DNA of 44,964 nucleotides from Pseudomonas agronomica (GTDB taxonomy: Bacteria; Pseudomonadota; Gammaproteobacteria; Pseudomonadales; Pseudomonadaceae). The stretch lies in assembly GCF_025917275.1 (NCBI RefSeq), contig NZ_JAOSHO010000007.1, positions 1-44,964 of the forward strand. The letters are read 5' to 3'. The notes under the pieces were generated by a model, which was not told where the DNA came from, searched no databases, and saw nothing but the letters and a program-made list of their open reading frames with translations. Shown one piece after another: positions 22,979 through 32,064 of the stretch (positions are counted from its first letter, which is position 1; each line of letters starts with the position of its first letter). A program made the position numbers and the translations under genes.

Positions 22979-23194
22979 ATGCCAGCCGTCAAAGTAAAAG
23001 AGAACGAACCCTTCGACGTAGCTCTGCGTCGTTTCAAGCGCTCCTGCGAAAAAGCCGGTGTTCTGGCTGAAGTTCGTAGCCGCGAATTCTACGAGAAGCC
23101 GACTTCCGAGCGTAAGCGCAAAGCAGCAGCCGCTGTTAAGCGTCACGCCAAGAAAGTTCAGCGCGAACAGCGCCGCGCCGTACGTCTGTACTAA
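22979..23194 (+). CDS. rpsU: 30S ribosomal protein S21
   Basis: Small basic protein of 71 residues beginning [21 protein letters not shown] and ending in a lysine/arginine-rich helix, the S21 signature. It binds near the anti-Shine-Dalgarno end of 16S rRNA and helps initiation. It is the first gene of the macromolecular synthesis block rpsU-dnaG-rpoD. The promoter must lie within the 199 bases after the tsaD start. Confidence 0.96.
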
Positions 23195-23227
23195 TACACA
23201 GACGTCCGTCGCAAGCTTCTTGCCAAG

Positions 23228-23251
23228 CCCGGCCCTCAAGCCGGGCTTATG
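23228..23251 (+). terminator. Hairpin after rpsU (attenuator-like)
   Basis: AAGCCCGGC and GCCGGGCTT form a perfect 9-bp stem with a 6-base loop, about 35 bases after the rpsU stop. No T run follows. In the E. coli operon a terminator at this place sets the high rpsU to dnaG ratio; the same use here is an inference. Confidence 0.6.
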
Positions 23252-23673
23252 GCATTTGCGGAAAACGCTTGATGCTTCACTGTCAAAGCCGCAGACGCGA
23301 CCTAGACAACCCGCTTCACCGCGTCAGACCTGGCTCTTTTGCCAGCGGTGCACGTCTCTTCTGACGAGCCTTCCAAGGCTACTGACGAGCACACCCTGAT
23401 TCCTCTAACGACGATCAGCCCAAGGCACCCGCTTGCGTGCCCGCTTGATGAGCTATCCGTGGCCAGACCGGCCGTTACCGGACTCAGCGCAACACATTCA
23501 TACAGTCGAATACTGATAGTAATTAACGTCAGTGGATAATCGGCAGATACACTTCCCGACAGCAATGATGCAGACGACCCGGTCGAGCCACCTGTTTTCC
23601 GTGCCTCAGAACCAGGAACCGATGACGCCTGCTGATCTCGGGCCCTTTTTCGCGCAGTGATGATGAGAACGCC
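23252..23673. other. Gene-free spacer between rpsU and dnaG
   Basis: No credible coding frame is present. Pseudomonads usually carry yqeY (GatB/YqeY domain, about 150 codons) here, and no part of it is recognisable. The stretch holds a 9-base direct repeat CTGACGAGC (23361-23369 and 23382-23390) bracketing the hairpin AGCCTT-CC-AAGGCT, a short CCCGCTTG tandem, and an AT-rich patch (about 23495-23540, TACTGATAGTAATTAACG) that may hold a dnaG promoter. Confidence 0.5.
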
Positions 23674-25632
23674 ATGGCCGGGCTAATTCCCCAGAGCTTT
23701 ATTGACGACCTCCTGAACCGCACCGACATCGTCGACGTGGTCAGCTCTCGCCTGCAAATGAAGAAAGCGGGCAAGAACTACACGGCCTGCTGCCCGTTCC
23801 ACAAAGAAAAAACCCCATCCTTCAGCGTCAGCCCCGACAAGCAGTTCTATTACTGCTTTGGCTGCGGCGCGGGCGGCAATGCCCTCGGCTTCATCATGGA
23901 CCACGACAACCTGGACTTCCCCCAGGCCGTCGAAGAACTGGCCAAAGCCGCCGGCATGGAAATACCTCGCGAGGAAAGCGGTCGGCAGCACAAGCCGCGC
24001 CAACCGACCGACTCGCCGCTTTATCCGCTGCTGACCGCAGCGGCTGATTTTTATCGCCAGGCCCTGAAGAGCCATCCGGCCCGCAAGGCGGCGGTGGATT
24101 ACCTCAAGGGCCGCGGCCTGACCGGCGAAATCGCCCGGGATTTTGGCCTCGGCTTCGCCCCGCCCGGCTGGGACAATCTTTACAAGCACTTGAGCAGCGA
24201 CACACTGCAGCAGCGCGCAATGATCGACGCCGGCCTGCTGGTCGAGAATGCCGAAACCGGCAAGCGCTACGACCGCTTCCGTGACCGCGTGATGTTTCCG
24301 ATCCGCGATACGCGCGGGCGAATCATCGCCTTTGGTGGCCGGGTACTGGGCGACGACAAGCCCAAGTATCTGAACTCCCCGGAAACTCCGGTATTCCATA
24401 AAGGCCAAGAGCTTTATGGCCTGTACGAAGCGCGCAAGAACAACCGCAACCTCGACGAGATCATTGTCGTCGAGGGCTACATGGACGTTATCGCCCTGGC
24501 CCAGCAAGGCTTGCGCAACGCCGTTGCGACCTTGGGCACGGCCACCAGCGAAGAACACATGAAGCGTCTTTTTCGCGTCGTGCCCAGCGTGCTGTTCTGC
24601 TTCGATGGCGACCAGGCCGGCCGCAATGCCGCCTGGCGTGCGCTGGAGGCAACGTTGCCATGCTTGCAGGACGGGCGACGCGCACGCTTTCTATTCCTGC
24701 CCGAGGGCGAAGACCCGGACACCCTGGTGCGCTCCGAAGGCACCGACGCATTTCGTGCCCGGATCAACCAGCATGCGCAGCCGTTGGCCGATTATTTTTT
24801 CCAGCAACTGACCGAAGAAGCCGATCCGCGCTCCCTCGAAGGCAAGGCGCACATGGCCACCCTCGCGGCGCCGCTGATCGACAAGGTGCCAGGCGCCAAC
24901 CTGCGCACGCTCATGCGCCAGCGCCTGAGCGAAATCACCGGTCTCAACAACGAAGCGATGAATCAGCTGGCCCACAGCGCCCCTCAGGAAGCGCCGCCTG
25001 CGTATGACCCGGGCGTCGATTACGACGCGATGCCGGATTTCGCCGACTATCATCAACCTCAGCAGGATTACGCTCCTCAGCAGGAGTGGACGCCGAAAAA
25101 AACCGGCAGCGGCGGCAAGAAATGGGACAAGAAACCCTGGGACAAGAACGGCAAGCGCGGCGATCGCGACCAGCCACGTGCCCCGCGCGTGCCGGCCGCC
25201 GTCGAACCACCAACACTGGCCGCCTTGCGTACCCTGCTGCATCACCCGCAACTGGCCGAGAAAGTAGAGGACGCCGGGCACTTCGCCGCCGAGGATCACA
25301 GCAACACGCAATTGCTGGTGGCACTCCTTGAAGCCGTGCAGAAGAACCCCAAGTTAAACTCATTCCAGTTGATCGCGCGGTGGCACGGCACCGAGCAAGG
25401 GCGCCTGCTAAAGGCGCTGGCCGAGAAGGAATGGCTGATAGAGGGAGACAACCTTGAACAACAGTTTTTCGACACCATTACTAGCTTGTCCGCCCGCCAA
25501 CGCGAGCGAAACCTGGAACAACTTCTGCGCAAAGCTCGCCAGAGCGAGTTGACCAGCGAAGAGAAAAACCAATTGCGGGATTTACTCAGCCGCAATGTTT
25601 GCGCATCAAACCCGACCTCAACTGGCGCGTGA
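23674..25632 (+). CDS. dnaG: DNA primase DnaG
   Basis: Replicative primase of 652 residues. The N-terminal CHC2 zinc finger has Cys40, His43, Cys61 and Cys64. The TOPRIM catalytic core shows IIVVEGYMDVIAL and FCFDGDQAGRNAA. The C-terminal helicase-binding domain starts after a low-complexity linker rich in Lys, Trp, Gln and Pro (about 445-510), which is longer than in E. coli but usual for pseudomonads. It synthesises RNA primers with DnaB at the fork. The start at 23674 gives MAGLIPQSFIDDLL, the canonical N-terminus. Confidence 0.96.
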   Translation: MAGLIPQSFIDDLLNRTDIVDVVSSRLQMKKAGKNYTACCPFHKEKTPSFSVSPDKQFYYCFGCGAGGNALGFIMDHDNLDFPQAVEELAKAAGMEIPREESGRQHKPRQPTDSPLYPLLTAAADFYRQALKSHPARKAAVDYLKGRGLTGEIARDFGLGFAPPGWDNLYKHLSSDTLQQRAMIDAGLLVENAETGKRYDRFRDRVMFPIRDTRGRIIAFGGRVLGDDKPKYLNSPETPVFHKGQELYGLYEARKNNRNLDEIIVVEGYMDVIALAQQGLRNAVATLGTATSEEHMKRLFRVVPSVLFCFDGDQAGRNAAWRALEATLPCLQDGRRARFLFLPEGEDPDTLVRSEGTDAFRARINQHAQPLADYFFQQLTEEADPRSLEGKAHMATLAAPLIDKVPGANLRTLMRQRLSEITGLNNEAMNQLAHSAPQEAPPAYDPGVDYDAMPDFADYHQPQQDYAPQQEWTPKKTGSGGKKWDKKPWDKNGKRGDRDQPRAPRVPAAVEPPTLAALRTLLHHPQLAEKVEDAGHFAAEDHSNTQLLVALLEAVQKNPKLNSFQLIARWHGTEQGRLLKALAEKEWLIEGDNLEQQFFDTITSLSARQRERNLEQLLRKARQSELTSEEKNQLRDLLSRNVCASNPTSTGA

Positions 25633-25646
25633 GGTCACAGCTCAGG

Positions 25647-25652
25647 TATAAT
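25647..25652 (+). promoter_or_regulatory. rpoD: Candidate -10 box upstream of rpoD
   Basis: A perfect TATAAT lies 48 bases before the rpoD start in the 67-base dnaG-rpoD gap. There is no good -35 at 16-18 bases (GGCGCG-like), so strength is uncertain. An internal rpoD promoter is usual for this operon. Confidence 0.4.
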
Positions 25653-25699
25653 CCTCGGCTTGTTTTTTGCCCGCCAAGACCTTCAGTGGATAGGGTGTT

Positions 25700-27547
25700 A
25701 TGTCCGGAAAAGCGCAACAGCAGTCTCGTATCAAAGAGTTGATCCTATTGGGTCGTGAGCAGGGCTACCTGACTTACGCGGAGGTCAACGACCACCTGCC
25801 GGAGGATATTTCAGATCCGGAACAGGTGGAAGACATCATCCGCATGATCAACGACATGGGGATCAACGTATTCGAGGTTGCTCCAGATAAGGATGCCCTT
25901 ATGCTGGCCGACGCCGATACCGACGAGGCGGCCGCTGAAGAAGCGGCCGCAGCGTTGGCAGCGGTCGAGACCGACATTGGTCGCACCACGGACCCCGTGC
26001 GCATGTACATGCGTGAAATGGGTACGGTAGAGCTCCTCACGCGTGAAGGCGAAATCGAAATCGCCAAGCGTATTGAAGAAGGCATCCGTGAAGTGATGGG
26101 CGCGATCGCGCACTTCCCTGGCACGGTTGACCATATTCTCTCCGAGTACACCCGCGTCACCACCGAAGGTGGCCGCCTGTCCGACGTTCTGAGTGGCTAC
26201 ATCGACCCGGACGACGGCATTGCGCCGCCTGCCGCCGAAGTGCCGCCACCGATCGACTCGAAAGCCGCCAAGGCCGACGATGACACCGATGACGAAGACG
26301 CCGAAGCCAGCGACGACGAAGAAGAGGCCGAAAGCGGTCCGGATCCCATCATCGCTGCCCAGCGCTTCGGCGCCGTGGCCGACCAGATGGAAATCACCCG
26401 CAAGGCGCTGAAAAAGCATGGTCGCAACAACAAGCAGGCCATCGCCGAGCTGTTGGCGCTGGCTGAGCTGTTCATGCCGATCAAGCTGGTGCCCAAGCAG
26501 TTCGAAGGACTGGTGGAGCGTGTTCGTAGCGCCCTGGACCGCCTGCGTCAGCAAGAGCGCGCGATCATGCAGTTGTGCGTTCGTGATGCGCGCATGCCGC
26601 GTGCAGACTTCCTGCGCCAGTTCCCTGGCAACGAAGTCGACGAAAGCTGGACCGATGCATTGGCCAAAGGCAAAAGCAAATACGCTGAAGCCATTGCCCG
26701 CCTGCAACCGGACATCGTTCGTTGCCAGCAGAAGCTGAGCGCGCTGGAAGCCGAGACTGGCCTGAGCATCGCCGAGATCAAGGACATCAACCGTCGCATG
26801 TCGATCGGCGAGGCCAAGGCCCGTCGCGCGAAGAAAGAGATGGTCGAAGCGAACTTGCGTCTGGTGATCTCCATCGCCAAGAAGTACACCAACCGCGGCC
26901 TGCAATTCCTCGACCTGATCCAGGAAGGCAACATCGGCCTGATGAAGGCGGTGGACAAGTTCGAATACCGTCGCGGCTACAAGTTCTCGACTTATGCCAC
27001 CTGGTGGATCCGTCAGGCGATCACTCGCTCGATCGCCGACCAGGCTCGCACCATCCGTATTCCGGTGCACATGATCGAGACCATCAACAAGCTCAACCGC
27101 ATTTCCCGGCAGATGTTGCAGGAAATGGGTCGCGAACCGACGCCGGAAGAGCTGGGCGAACGCATGGAAATGCCTGAGGACAAGATCCGCAAGGTACTGA
27201 AGATCGCCAAAGAGCCGATCTCCATGGAAACACCGATCGGTGATGATGAAGACTCCCATCTGGGTGACTTCATCGAAGACTCCACCATGCAGTCTCCGAT
27301 CGATGTCGCCACTGTCGAGAGTCTCAAGGAAGCGACTCGCGAAGTACTTTCCGGCCTCACTGCCCGTGAAGCCAAGGTACTGCGCATGCGCTTCGGCATC
27401 GACATGAATACCGACCACACCCTTGAGGAAGTCGGTAAGCAGTTCGATGTAACCCGCGAGCGGATTCGTCAGATCGAAGCCAAGGCGTTGCGTAAACTGC
27501 GCCACCCGACGCGAAGCGAGCATCTGCGCTCCTTCCTCGACGAGTGA
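25700..27547 (+). CDS. rpoD: RNA polymerase primary sigma factor RpoD (sigma 70)
   Basis: Housekeeping sigma factor of 615 residues. Region 1.1 is at the N-terminus ([26 protein letters not shown]). An acidic non-conserved region follows (about 185-215, rich in Asp and Glu). Region 2 contains [27 protein letters not shown] and [15 protein letters not shown]. Region 3 is present, and region 4 ends in the helix-turn-helix [22 protein letters not shown]. Length and order are normal for Pseudomonas. Followed by a strong terminator at 27554. Confidence 0.97.
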   Translation: MSGKAQQQSRIKELILLGREQGYLTYAEVNDHLPEDISDPEQVEDIIRMINDMGINVFEVAPDKDALMLADADTDEAAAEEAAAALAAVETDIGRTTDPVRMYMREMGTVELLTREGEIEIAKRIEEGIREVMGAIAHFPGTVDHILSEYTRVTTEGGRLSDVLSGYIDPDDGIAPPAAEVPPPIDSKAAKADDDTDDEDAEASDDEEEAESGPDPIIAAQRFGAVADQMEITRKALKKHGRNNKQAIAELLALAELFMPIKLVPKQFEGLVERVRSALDRLRQQERAIMQLCVRDARMPRADFLRQFPGNEVDESWTDALAKGKSKYAEAIARLQPDIVRCQQKLSALEAETGLSIAEIKDINRRMSIGEAKARRAKKEMVEANLRLVISIAKKYTNRGLQFLDLIQEGNIGLMKAVDKFEYRRGYKFSTYATWWIRQAITRSIADQARTIRIPVHMIETINKLNRISRQMLQEMGREPTPEELGERMEMPEDKIRKVLKIAKEPISMETPIGDDEDSHLGDFIEDSTMQSPIDVATVESLKEATREVLSGLTAREAKVLRMRFGIDMNTDHTLEEVGKQFDVTRERIRQIEAKALRKLRHPTRSEHLRSFLDE

Positions 27548-27553
27548 CCCTCC

Positions 27554-27579
27554 AAACCCCCGGCCCTGCCGGGGGTTTT
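27554..27579 (+). terminator. Rho-independent terminator of rpoD
   Basis: An 11-bp perfect stem (AAACCCCCGGC, 27554-27564, with GCCGGGGGTTT, 27568-27578), a 3-base loop CCT and a TTTT end, starting 7 bases after the rpoD stop. Confidence 0.92.
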
Positions 27580-27669
27580 GCTATGTGCAGATAAAACGCC
27601 CTTCGTTACCCCCCCGCCCCGTTGCCCGTCTACACTCGAAACATCCTCCCAAGCCATGACGAGACCGTG

Positions 27670-30600
27670 ATGCCCAGACTGACGGCCGTGCTTTTGCTGT
27701 CACTGATGACCTGGACCGCGACGGCCGGCGCGTTGACGCTCACCGATGAAGAGCACCGCTGGCTCAAGGACCACCCCGACCTGCGCCTGGGCGTCGATGC
27801 CTCCTGGCCACCGTTCGAGTTTCGCGACGATCAAGGGCGCTACCAGGGCTTGGCCGCCGATTACGTGGAAATCATTCGCAGGCGACTGGCTGTCACATTG
27901 ACGCCCATTGAACCGGTGAGTTGGACCGTCGTGCTGGAACAGGTCGCACAGGGCAGGATCGATCTCCTGCCGGGCATCATGTCCACCCCAGAACGCCAGA
28001 ATTACCTGGCCTTCACCCGCCCGTACCTGGACTTCCCGATTGTCATCCTCGCCCATCATGGCGGCGCCCAACCGCGCAATCTTGAAGACCTGTATGGCCT
28101 GAAGATCGCCGTTGTGGAGAACTATGCCCCCCACGAACTGTTGCGCAATCACCATCCCGACCTGAACCTGGTGGCACTGCCCAACGTCAGCTCAGCCTTG
28201 CAGGCGCTGGCAACCGATGAGGTGGATGCCGTCGTCGGCGATCTGGCGTCCAGCGTCTGGAGCTTGCGCCAACTCAAGCTCGACGGACTCTACGTCAGTG
28301 GCGAGACCCCTTATCGTTATCAGCTCGCAATGGCCGTCCCGCAGGAAAACAAGATCCTGGTGACCATCCTGGACAAGGTCATCGCGGACATGTCCCCTGC
28401 CGAGGTCAGCGAAATCCAGGAAAAATGGATCGGCAACGTGCGTGACTATCGCCAGTTCTGGTCAGATTTATTGCTGTACGGCCTGCCGGGGATGCTTCTA
28501 CTGGTGGGTATCCTCGCGGTGGTGATTCGCATCAATCGCCGCCTCAGTTCCGAGATAGCCCGACGAGTCGACCTTGAACAGGAACTGCGCAGCAGCGAAT
28601 ACCATTATCGCGGATTGGTCGAGAGTCTTTCAGCGATTGCCTGGGAAGCGAGGGTCAGCGATTTCACCTACAGCTACGTCTCGCCCCACGCCGAGGAATT
28701 GTTAGGCTATCCGCTCAGCCATTGGCTCATCCCGGGATTCTGGCGCAACATCATTCACCCGGCCGACCTCATACGCGCGCAGAGCTACTGCGACCATGAA
28801 GTACTTGCCGGGCGCGACCATTGCATTGATTACCGGGTGATCACCGCCGACGGACGCTGCCTGTGGGTACGAGACATCGTCAGCCTGATCGAACACGGCC
28901 ATGAACCATTGATGCGCGGGCTGATGATCGACATCAGTGAAGCCAAGCACACCGAGGAAGCGTTGCGCCTGTCCGAACAGAAGTTCGGATCGGTGTTTCG
29001 TCAGTGCCCGGACATCCTGGTCATCGCCCGATTGCTGGACGGCTGCCTGCTGGAAGTCAACAAAGCCTTTGAAGAGCAGATAGGCCTGAGCGCCGAACAA
29101 GTGGTAGGCAAGAGTGCCACCGACCTGGATATCTGGGGCATACAGGGCGTGGGCCCGAGCCTGCTCCAGCGTCTGCAAGCCGGCAGTATTCGCAATCTGG
29201 AAATGCCCTTTCGGCGCAGTAACGGCCAGGTCTTCACCGGCCTTATCTCTGCAGAACCGTTTGACCTCGACACCACCCCGGCGCTGGTCGTGGTGGTCCG
29301 GGATATCAGCCAGCTCAAGGAAACCCAGCAACAGTTGCAGACCTCCGAAGAGAAGTTTGCCAAGGCCTTCCACGCCTCGCCCGATGGCCTGCTACTGTCC
29401 CGGCAGAGCGATGGCCTGCTGATCGAGGTCAACGACGGTTTCAGCCGCATCACCGGTTTCAACAGCGCCTTGTCGGTGGACCGTTCCACCCTCGACCTGG
29501 GCATCTGGGTCAACCTCAACGAGCGCAAGCAGATGCTCGACCTGCTGCAACGGGACGGCTTCGTCAAGGATTTCAGCTGCCATATCCGCCGTAACGACGG
29601 GCAGATTCGACTCTGCGAGGTGTCCAGCCGACCGCTGCCCATCGGCAACGAAGACTGCATGCTGACCATCGCCCGGGACATCACCGAACGCCACCTCATG
29701 CAGGAAAAACTGCAACAGGCCGCCACGGTCTTCGAAAGCACCGCCGAAGGCGTACTGATCACCGACACGCAGCAGCACATCAGCGCCGTGAACCGCGCTT
29801 TCACCGAAATCACCGGCTACAGCGAAACCGAAGCCCTGGGCCACACGCCCCGCTTGCTCGCTTCCGGCCTGCATGACAGCGCGTTCTACGCCGCGATGTG
29901 GCATCAATTGACGGCCGAAGGACACTGGCAAGGCGAGATCTCCAACCGCCGCAAGAACGGCGAACTGTACCCCAGCTGGCTGACGATCAGCGCCGTCCGC
30001 AACCGGGAACAGCAGATCACCCACTTCGTCGCGGTGTTCGCCGACATCTCCAGCCTAAAGCACGCCCAGGCTCGCCTCGACTACCAGGCTCACCACGATC
30101 CACTCACCGGCCTGCCAAATCGCACGCTGTTCGAAAGCCGTCTACTGACAGCCCTGAACAACCAGCAGGAAAACGGCGGCCAGGGCGCGGTCCTGTTTCT
30201 CGACCTGGACCGTTTCAAACACATCAACGACAGCCTCGGGCACCCAGTCGGCGACCTACTCCTGAAGGGCATCGCCGTGCGATTGCGCGAACAATTGCGC
30301 GATATCGACACGGTCGCGCGACTGGGCGGTGACGAATTCATCATCCTCTTGCCCGGCCTGCAACAGCCCAGTGATGCCGAGCACATCGCCCACAAACTCC
30401 TGAACTGTTTCACCGCGCCGTTCCAGGCCGGTGAACATGAATTCTTCATCAGCGCCAGCATCGGCACCAGCCTGTACCCGCAGGATGGCGGCGATGTCGC
30501 CACGCTGGTCAAGAATGCCGATGCGGCGATGTACCGTTCCAAGGCCAAGGGGCGCAACCGGGTTGAAAGCTACACCCGCGACCTCACGGCCCAGGCCAGT

Positions 30601-31413
30601 GAACGCGTCGCCCTGGAACACGAGCTGCGACGGGCGATTGAACGCAACGAGCTGTCGCTGTCCTTCCAGCCGAAAATCAGCCTCATCGACAACCGACTGG
30701 TGGGCGCCGAAGCGCTCATTCGCTGGACGCACCCGACCTTCGGTGACGTGCCGCCCGAACATTTCATTCCCTTGGCGGAAGAAAACGGCATGATCCTGCA
30801 GATCGGCGATTGGGTATTGGAAAGCGCATGCCGCCAGCTCTGCGAGTGGAACAGCAGCCATGAAAGCCTCGGCCCGCTGTCGGTCAACCTGGCGGGAGCC
30901 CAACTGCGCCAACCCAACCTGCTGGGCCGTATCGAACAACTGCTGCGGGAAAACCAGCTTGAGCCTGGCCTATTGCAACTGGAGATTACCGAGAACTTCA
31001 TCATGAGCCAGGCCGAAGAGGCGCTGACGGTGCTGCACCAACTGAAGAAGCTCGGCGTACAACTGGCCATCGACGACTTCGGCACCGGCTATTCGTCCCT
31101 GAGCTATCTCAAGCGGCTGCCGCTGGATATCCTCAAGATCGACCAGTCATTTGTCCGCGGCCTGCCCGACGACCCCCACGATGCGGCGATTGTGCGGGCA
31201 ATCATCGCCCTGGGACGCAGCATGCAGTTCACCATCATCGCCGAAGGCGTCGAGACCCTGGCCCAGCAGCAATTCCTCACCGACGAGGGCTGCGAACAGA
31301 TCCAGGGCTACATCGTCAGCCTGCCCCTGTGCGCCGAAGAATTTGCCGCAACGTTTCTGCGTGTAACCGTATCGGATTTTTCGGATAGCACAGCCGAGAA
31401 ACCGTCGCTATAA
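27670..31413 (+). CDS. rmcA: RmcA-like multi-sensor cyclic-di-GMP protein (SBP-PAS-GGDEF-EAL)
   Basis: Inner-membrane protein of 1247 residues. Order: signal peptide (MPRLTAVLLLSLM), periplasmic type 3 solute-binding domain (about 30-265), a membrane helix (about 275-297, LLLYGLPGMLLLVGILAVVI), four PAS domains (about 320-810), GGDEF with an intact motif at 886-890, and EAL with its EAL at 1014-1016 followed by IRW. Further EAL residues (DDFGTGYSSLSYL, KIDQSFV) are intact, so both cyclase and phosphodiesterase may be active. Architecture and the place after rpoD match P. aeruginosa PA0575 (RmcA), a redox-responsive phosphodiesterase affecting biofilm structure. The start at 27670 is chosen for the signal peptide; the frame is open to 27622. 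Confidence 0.87.
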   Translation: MPRLTAVLLLSLMTWTATAGALTLTDEEHRWLKDHPDLRLGVDASWPPFEFRDDQGRYQGLAADYVEIIRRRLAVTLTPIEPVSWTVVLEQVAQGRIDLLPGIMSTPERQNYLAFTRPYLDFPIVILAHHGGAQPRNLEDLYGLKIAVVENYAPHELLRNHHPDLNLVALPNVSSALQALATDEVDAVVGDLASSVWSLRQLKLDGLYVSGETPYRYQLAMAVPQENKILVTILDKVIADMSPAEVSEIQEKWIGNVRDYRQFWSDLLLYGLPGMLLLVGILAVVIRINRRLSSEIARRVDLEQELRSSEYHYRGLVESLSAIAWEARVSDFTYSYVSPHAEELLGYPLSHWLIPGFWRNIIHPADLIRAQSYCDHEVLAGRDHCIDYRVITADGRCLWVRDIVSLIEHGHEPLMRGLMIDISEAKHTEEALRLSEQKFGSVFRQCPDILVIARLLDGCLLEVNKAFEEQIGLSAEQVVGKSATDLDIWGIQGVGPSLLQRLQAGSIRNLEMPFRRSNGQVFTGLISAEPFDLDTTPALVVVVRDISQLKETQQQLQTSEEKFAKAFHASPDGLLLSRQSDGLLIEVNDGFSRITGFNSALSVDRSTLDLGIWVNLNERKQMLDLLQRDGFVKDFSCHIRRNDGQIRLCEVSSRPLPIGNEDCMLTIARDITERHLMQEKLQQAATVFESTAEGVLITDTQQHISAVNRAFTEITGYSETEALGHTPRLLASGLHDSAFYAAMWHQLTAEGHWQGEISNRRKNGELYPSWLTISAVRNREQQITHFVAVFADISSLKHAQARLDYQAHHDPLTGLPNRTLFESRLLTALNNQQENGGQGAVLFLDLDRFKHINDSLGHPVGDLLLKGIAVRLREQLRDIDTVARLGGDEFIILLPGLQQPSDAEHIAHKLLNCFTAPFQAGEHEFFISASIGTSLYPQDGGDVATLVKNADAAMYRSKAKGRNRVESYTRDLTAQASERVALEHELRRAIERNELSLSFQPKISLIDNRLVGAEALIRWTHPTFGDVPPEHFIPLAEENGMILQIGDWVLESACRQLCEWNSSHESLGPLSVNLAGAQLRQPNLLGRIEQLLRENQLEPGLLQLEITENFIMSQAEEALTVLHQLKKLGVQLAIDDFGTGYSSLSYLKRLPLDILKIDQSFVRGLPDDPHDAAIVRAIIALGRSMQFTIIAEGVETLAQQQFLTDEGCEQIQGYIVSLPLCAEEFAATFLRVTVSDFSDSTAEKPSL

Positions 31414-31414
31414 T
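31409..31414 (+). promoter_or_regulatory. Candidate -10 box for the tRNA gene
   Basis: A perfect TATAAT overlaps the stop codon of the preceding gene, 14 bases before the tRNA. It is followed by a GC-rich discriminator (CCGCGGCC), typical of stringently controlled tRNA promoters. The -35 is weak (TAGCAC at 17 bases spacing). Confidence 0.5.
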
Positions 31415-31428
31415 CCGCGGCCTACTGA

Positions 31429-31505
31429 GGGCCCATAGCTCAGTTGGTTAGAGCAGAGGACTCATAATCCTTTGGTCCACGGTTCGAGTCCGTGTGGGCC
31501 CACCA
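31429..31505 (+). tRNA. tRNA with CAU anticodon, probably tRNA-Ile2 (lysidine-modified)
   Basis: A 77-base cloverleaf with encoded CCA; anticodon CAT at 31463-31465. The acceptor stem GGGCCCA pairs with TGGGCCC. The T-arm is GGTTCGAGTCC. Features favouring the AUA-reading tRNA-Ile2 over elongator tRNA-Met: C4-G69 and C5-G68 (known TilS identity pairs), a G27-U43 pair, and a TGGTC variable loop, all as in E. coli ileX; E. coli elongator tRNA-Met has U4-A69, A5-U68 and GGGTC. It is not an initiator, which lacks the C1-A72 mismatch here. Automatic annotation often labels such genes tRNA-Met. Confidence 0.9.
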
Positions 31506-31509
31506 AATT

Positions 31510-31537
31510 GAAAGCCGCGCATTGCGCGGCTTTCGTC
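31510..31537. terminator. Bidirectional terminator between the tRNA and doxX
   Basis: A perfect 11-bp stem, GAAAGCCGCGC (31510-31520) with GCGCGGCTTTC (31524-31534), and a 3-base loop. It lies 4 bases after the tRNA and 27 bases after the stop of the converging doxX gene, so it can serve both. Confidence 0.85.
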
Positions 31538-31564
31538 GTTTCCAGGGTACAAGGATTTAATGGA

Positions 31565-32038
31565 TCACTTGATGCCAAGTGATCGATCCAACGACATCGC
31601 ACCACCGCCACGGGCGACGATGAGCAATAGCAAGCCTGCCCAGGAAAGGTGGGTTGGCCAGGCGTCAGGGTAGACAAACACCTCGATTACAAACGTCATG
31701 CCCAGCAATGCCAATGCCGACAGTCGCGAGAACAGGCCCAGTACCAGCAACAGCGGAAAAAGATGCTCGCTGTAGGTTGCCAGATGCGCGGCCAGTTCTG
31801 GAGTGACCAGCGGCAGTGCGTATTCCGCGCGAAACAGTTCATAGGTGCTGGGCGTGATCGTCAGAAAACCACTGACCTTGGTGCGCCCTGACATCAGGAA
31901 GATGGCTGCGATGGATAGCCGCGCAACCAGCACCAATAACGAGTCACCCAGCATTGCGCCAAGTCGGTCTGCGATGCTGTTCCACATGCCTCGCAAGGAT
32001 TTGTCGGTTGTGGACGAAGGATTTCTTATGGCGTCCAT
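31565..32038 (-). CDS. DoxX family inner-membrane protein
   Basis: Membrane protein of 157 residues with four helices. The DoxX pattern is visible: [25 protein letters not shown] at the first helix, then [30 protein letters not shown]. Last gene of the leftward bufferin operon, 26 bases after the DUF2063 gene. DoxX proteins commonly accompany DUF2282/DUF692/DUF2063 genes; the role may be redox or quinone related, which is not established here. Start 32038 has GGAG six bases upstream; the next methionine (MWNSIADRL, 31987) is possible. The stretch GAGCACATCATG at this start is identical to the one at the peptide gene start. Confidence 0.87.
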   Translation of the reverse strand: MDAIRNPSSTTDKSLRGMWNSIADRLGAMLGDSLLVLVARLSIAAIFLMSGRTKVSGFLTITPSTYELFRAEYALPLVTPELAAHLATYSEHLFPLLLVLGLFSRLSALALLGMTFVIEVFVYPDAWPTHLSWAGLLLLIVARGGGAMSLDRSLGIK

Positions 32039-32064
32039 GATGTGCTCCGCTGGCTAAGTTGCTG

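Noticed and set aside
25811-27523. 570-codon open frame opposite rpoD
   Set aside because: Mirror of rpoD codons; no start context and no family features.
31360-31385. Third GTAACC promoter-like site at the end of the GGDEF-EAL gene
   Set aside because: GTAACC is present at about 31363-31368, but the position 16 bases further reads ATAG, not CGAA.
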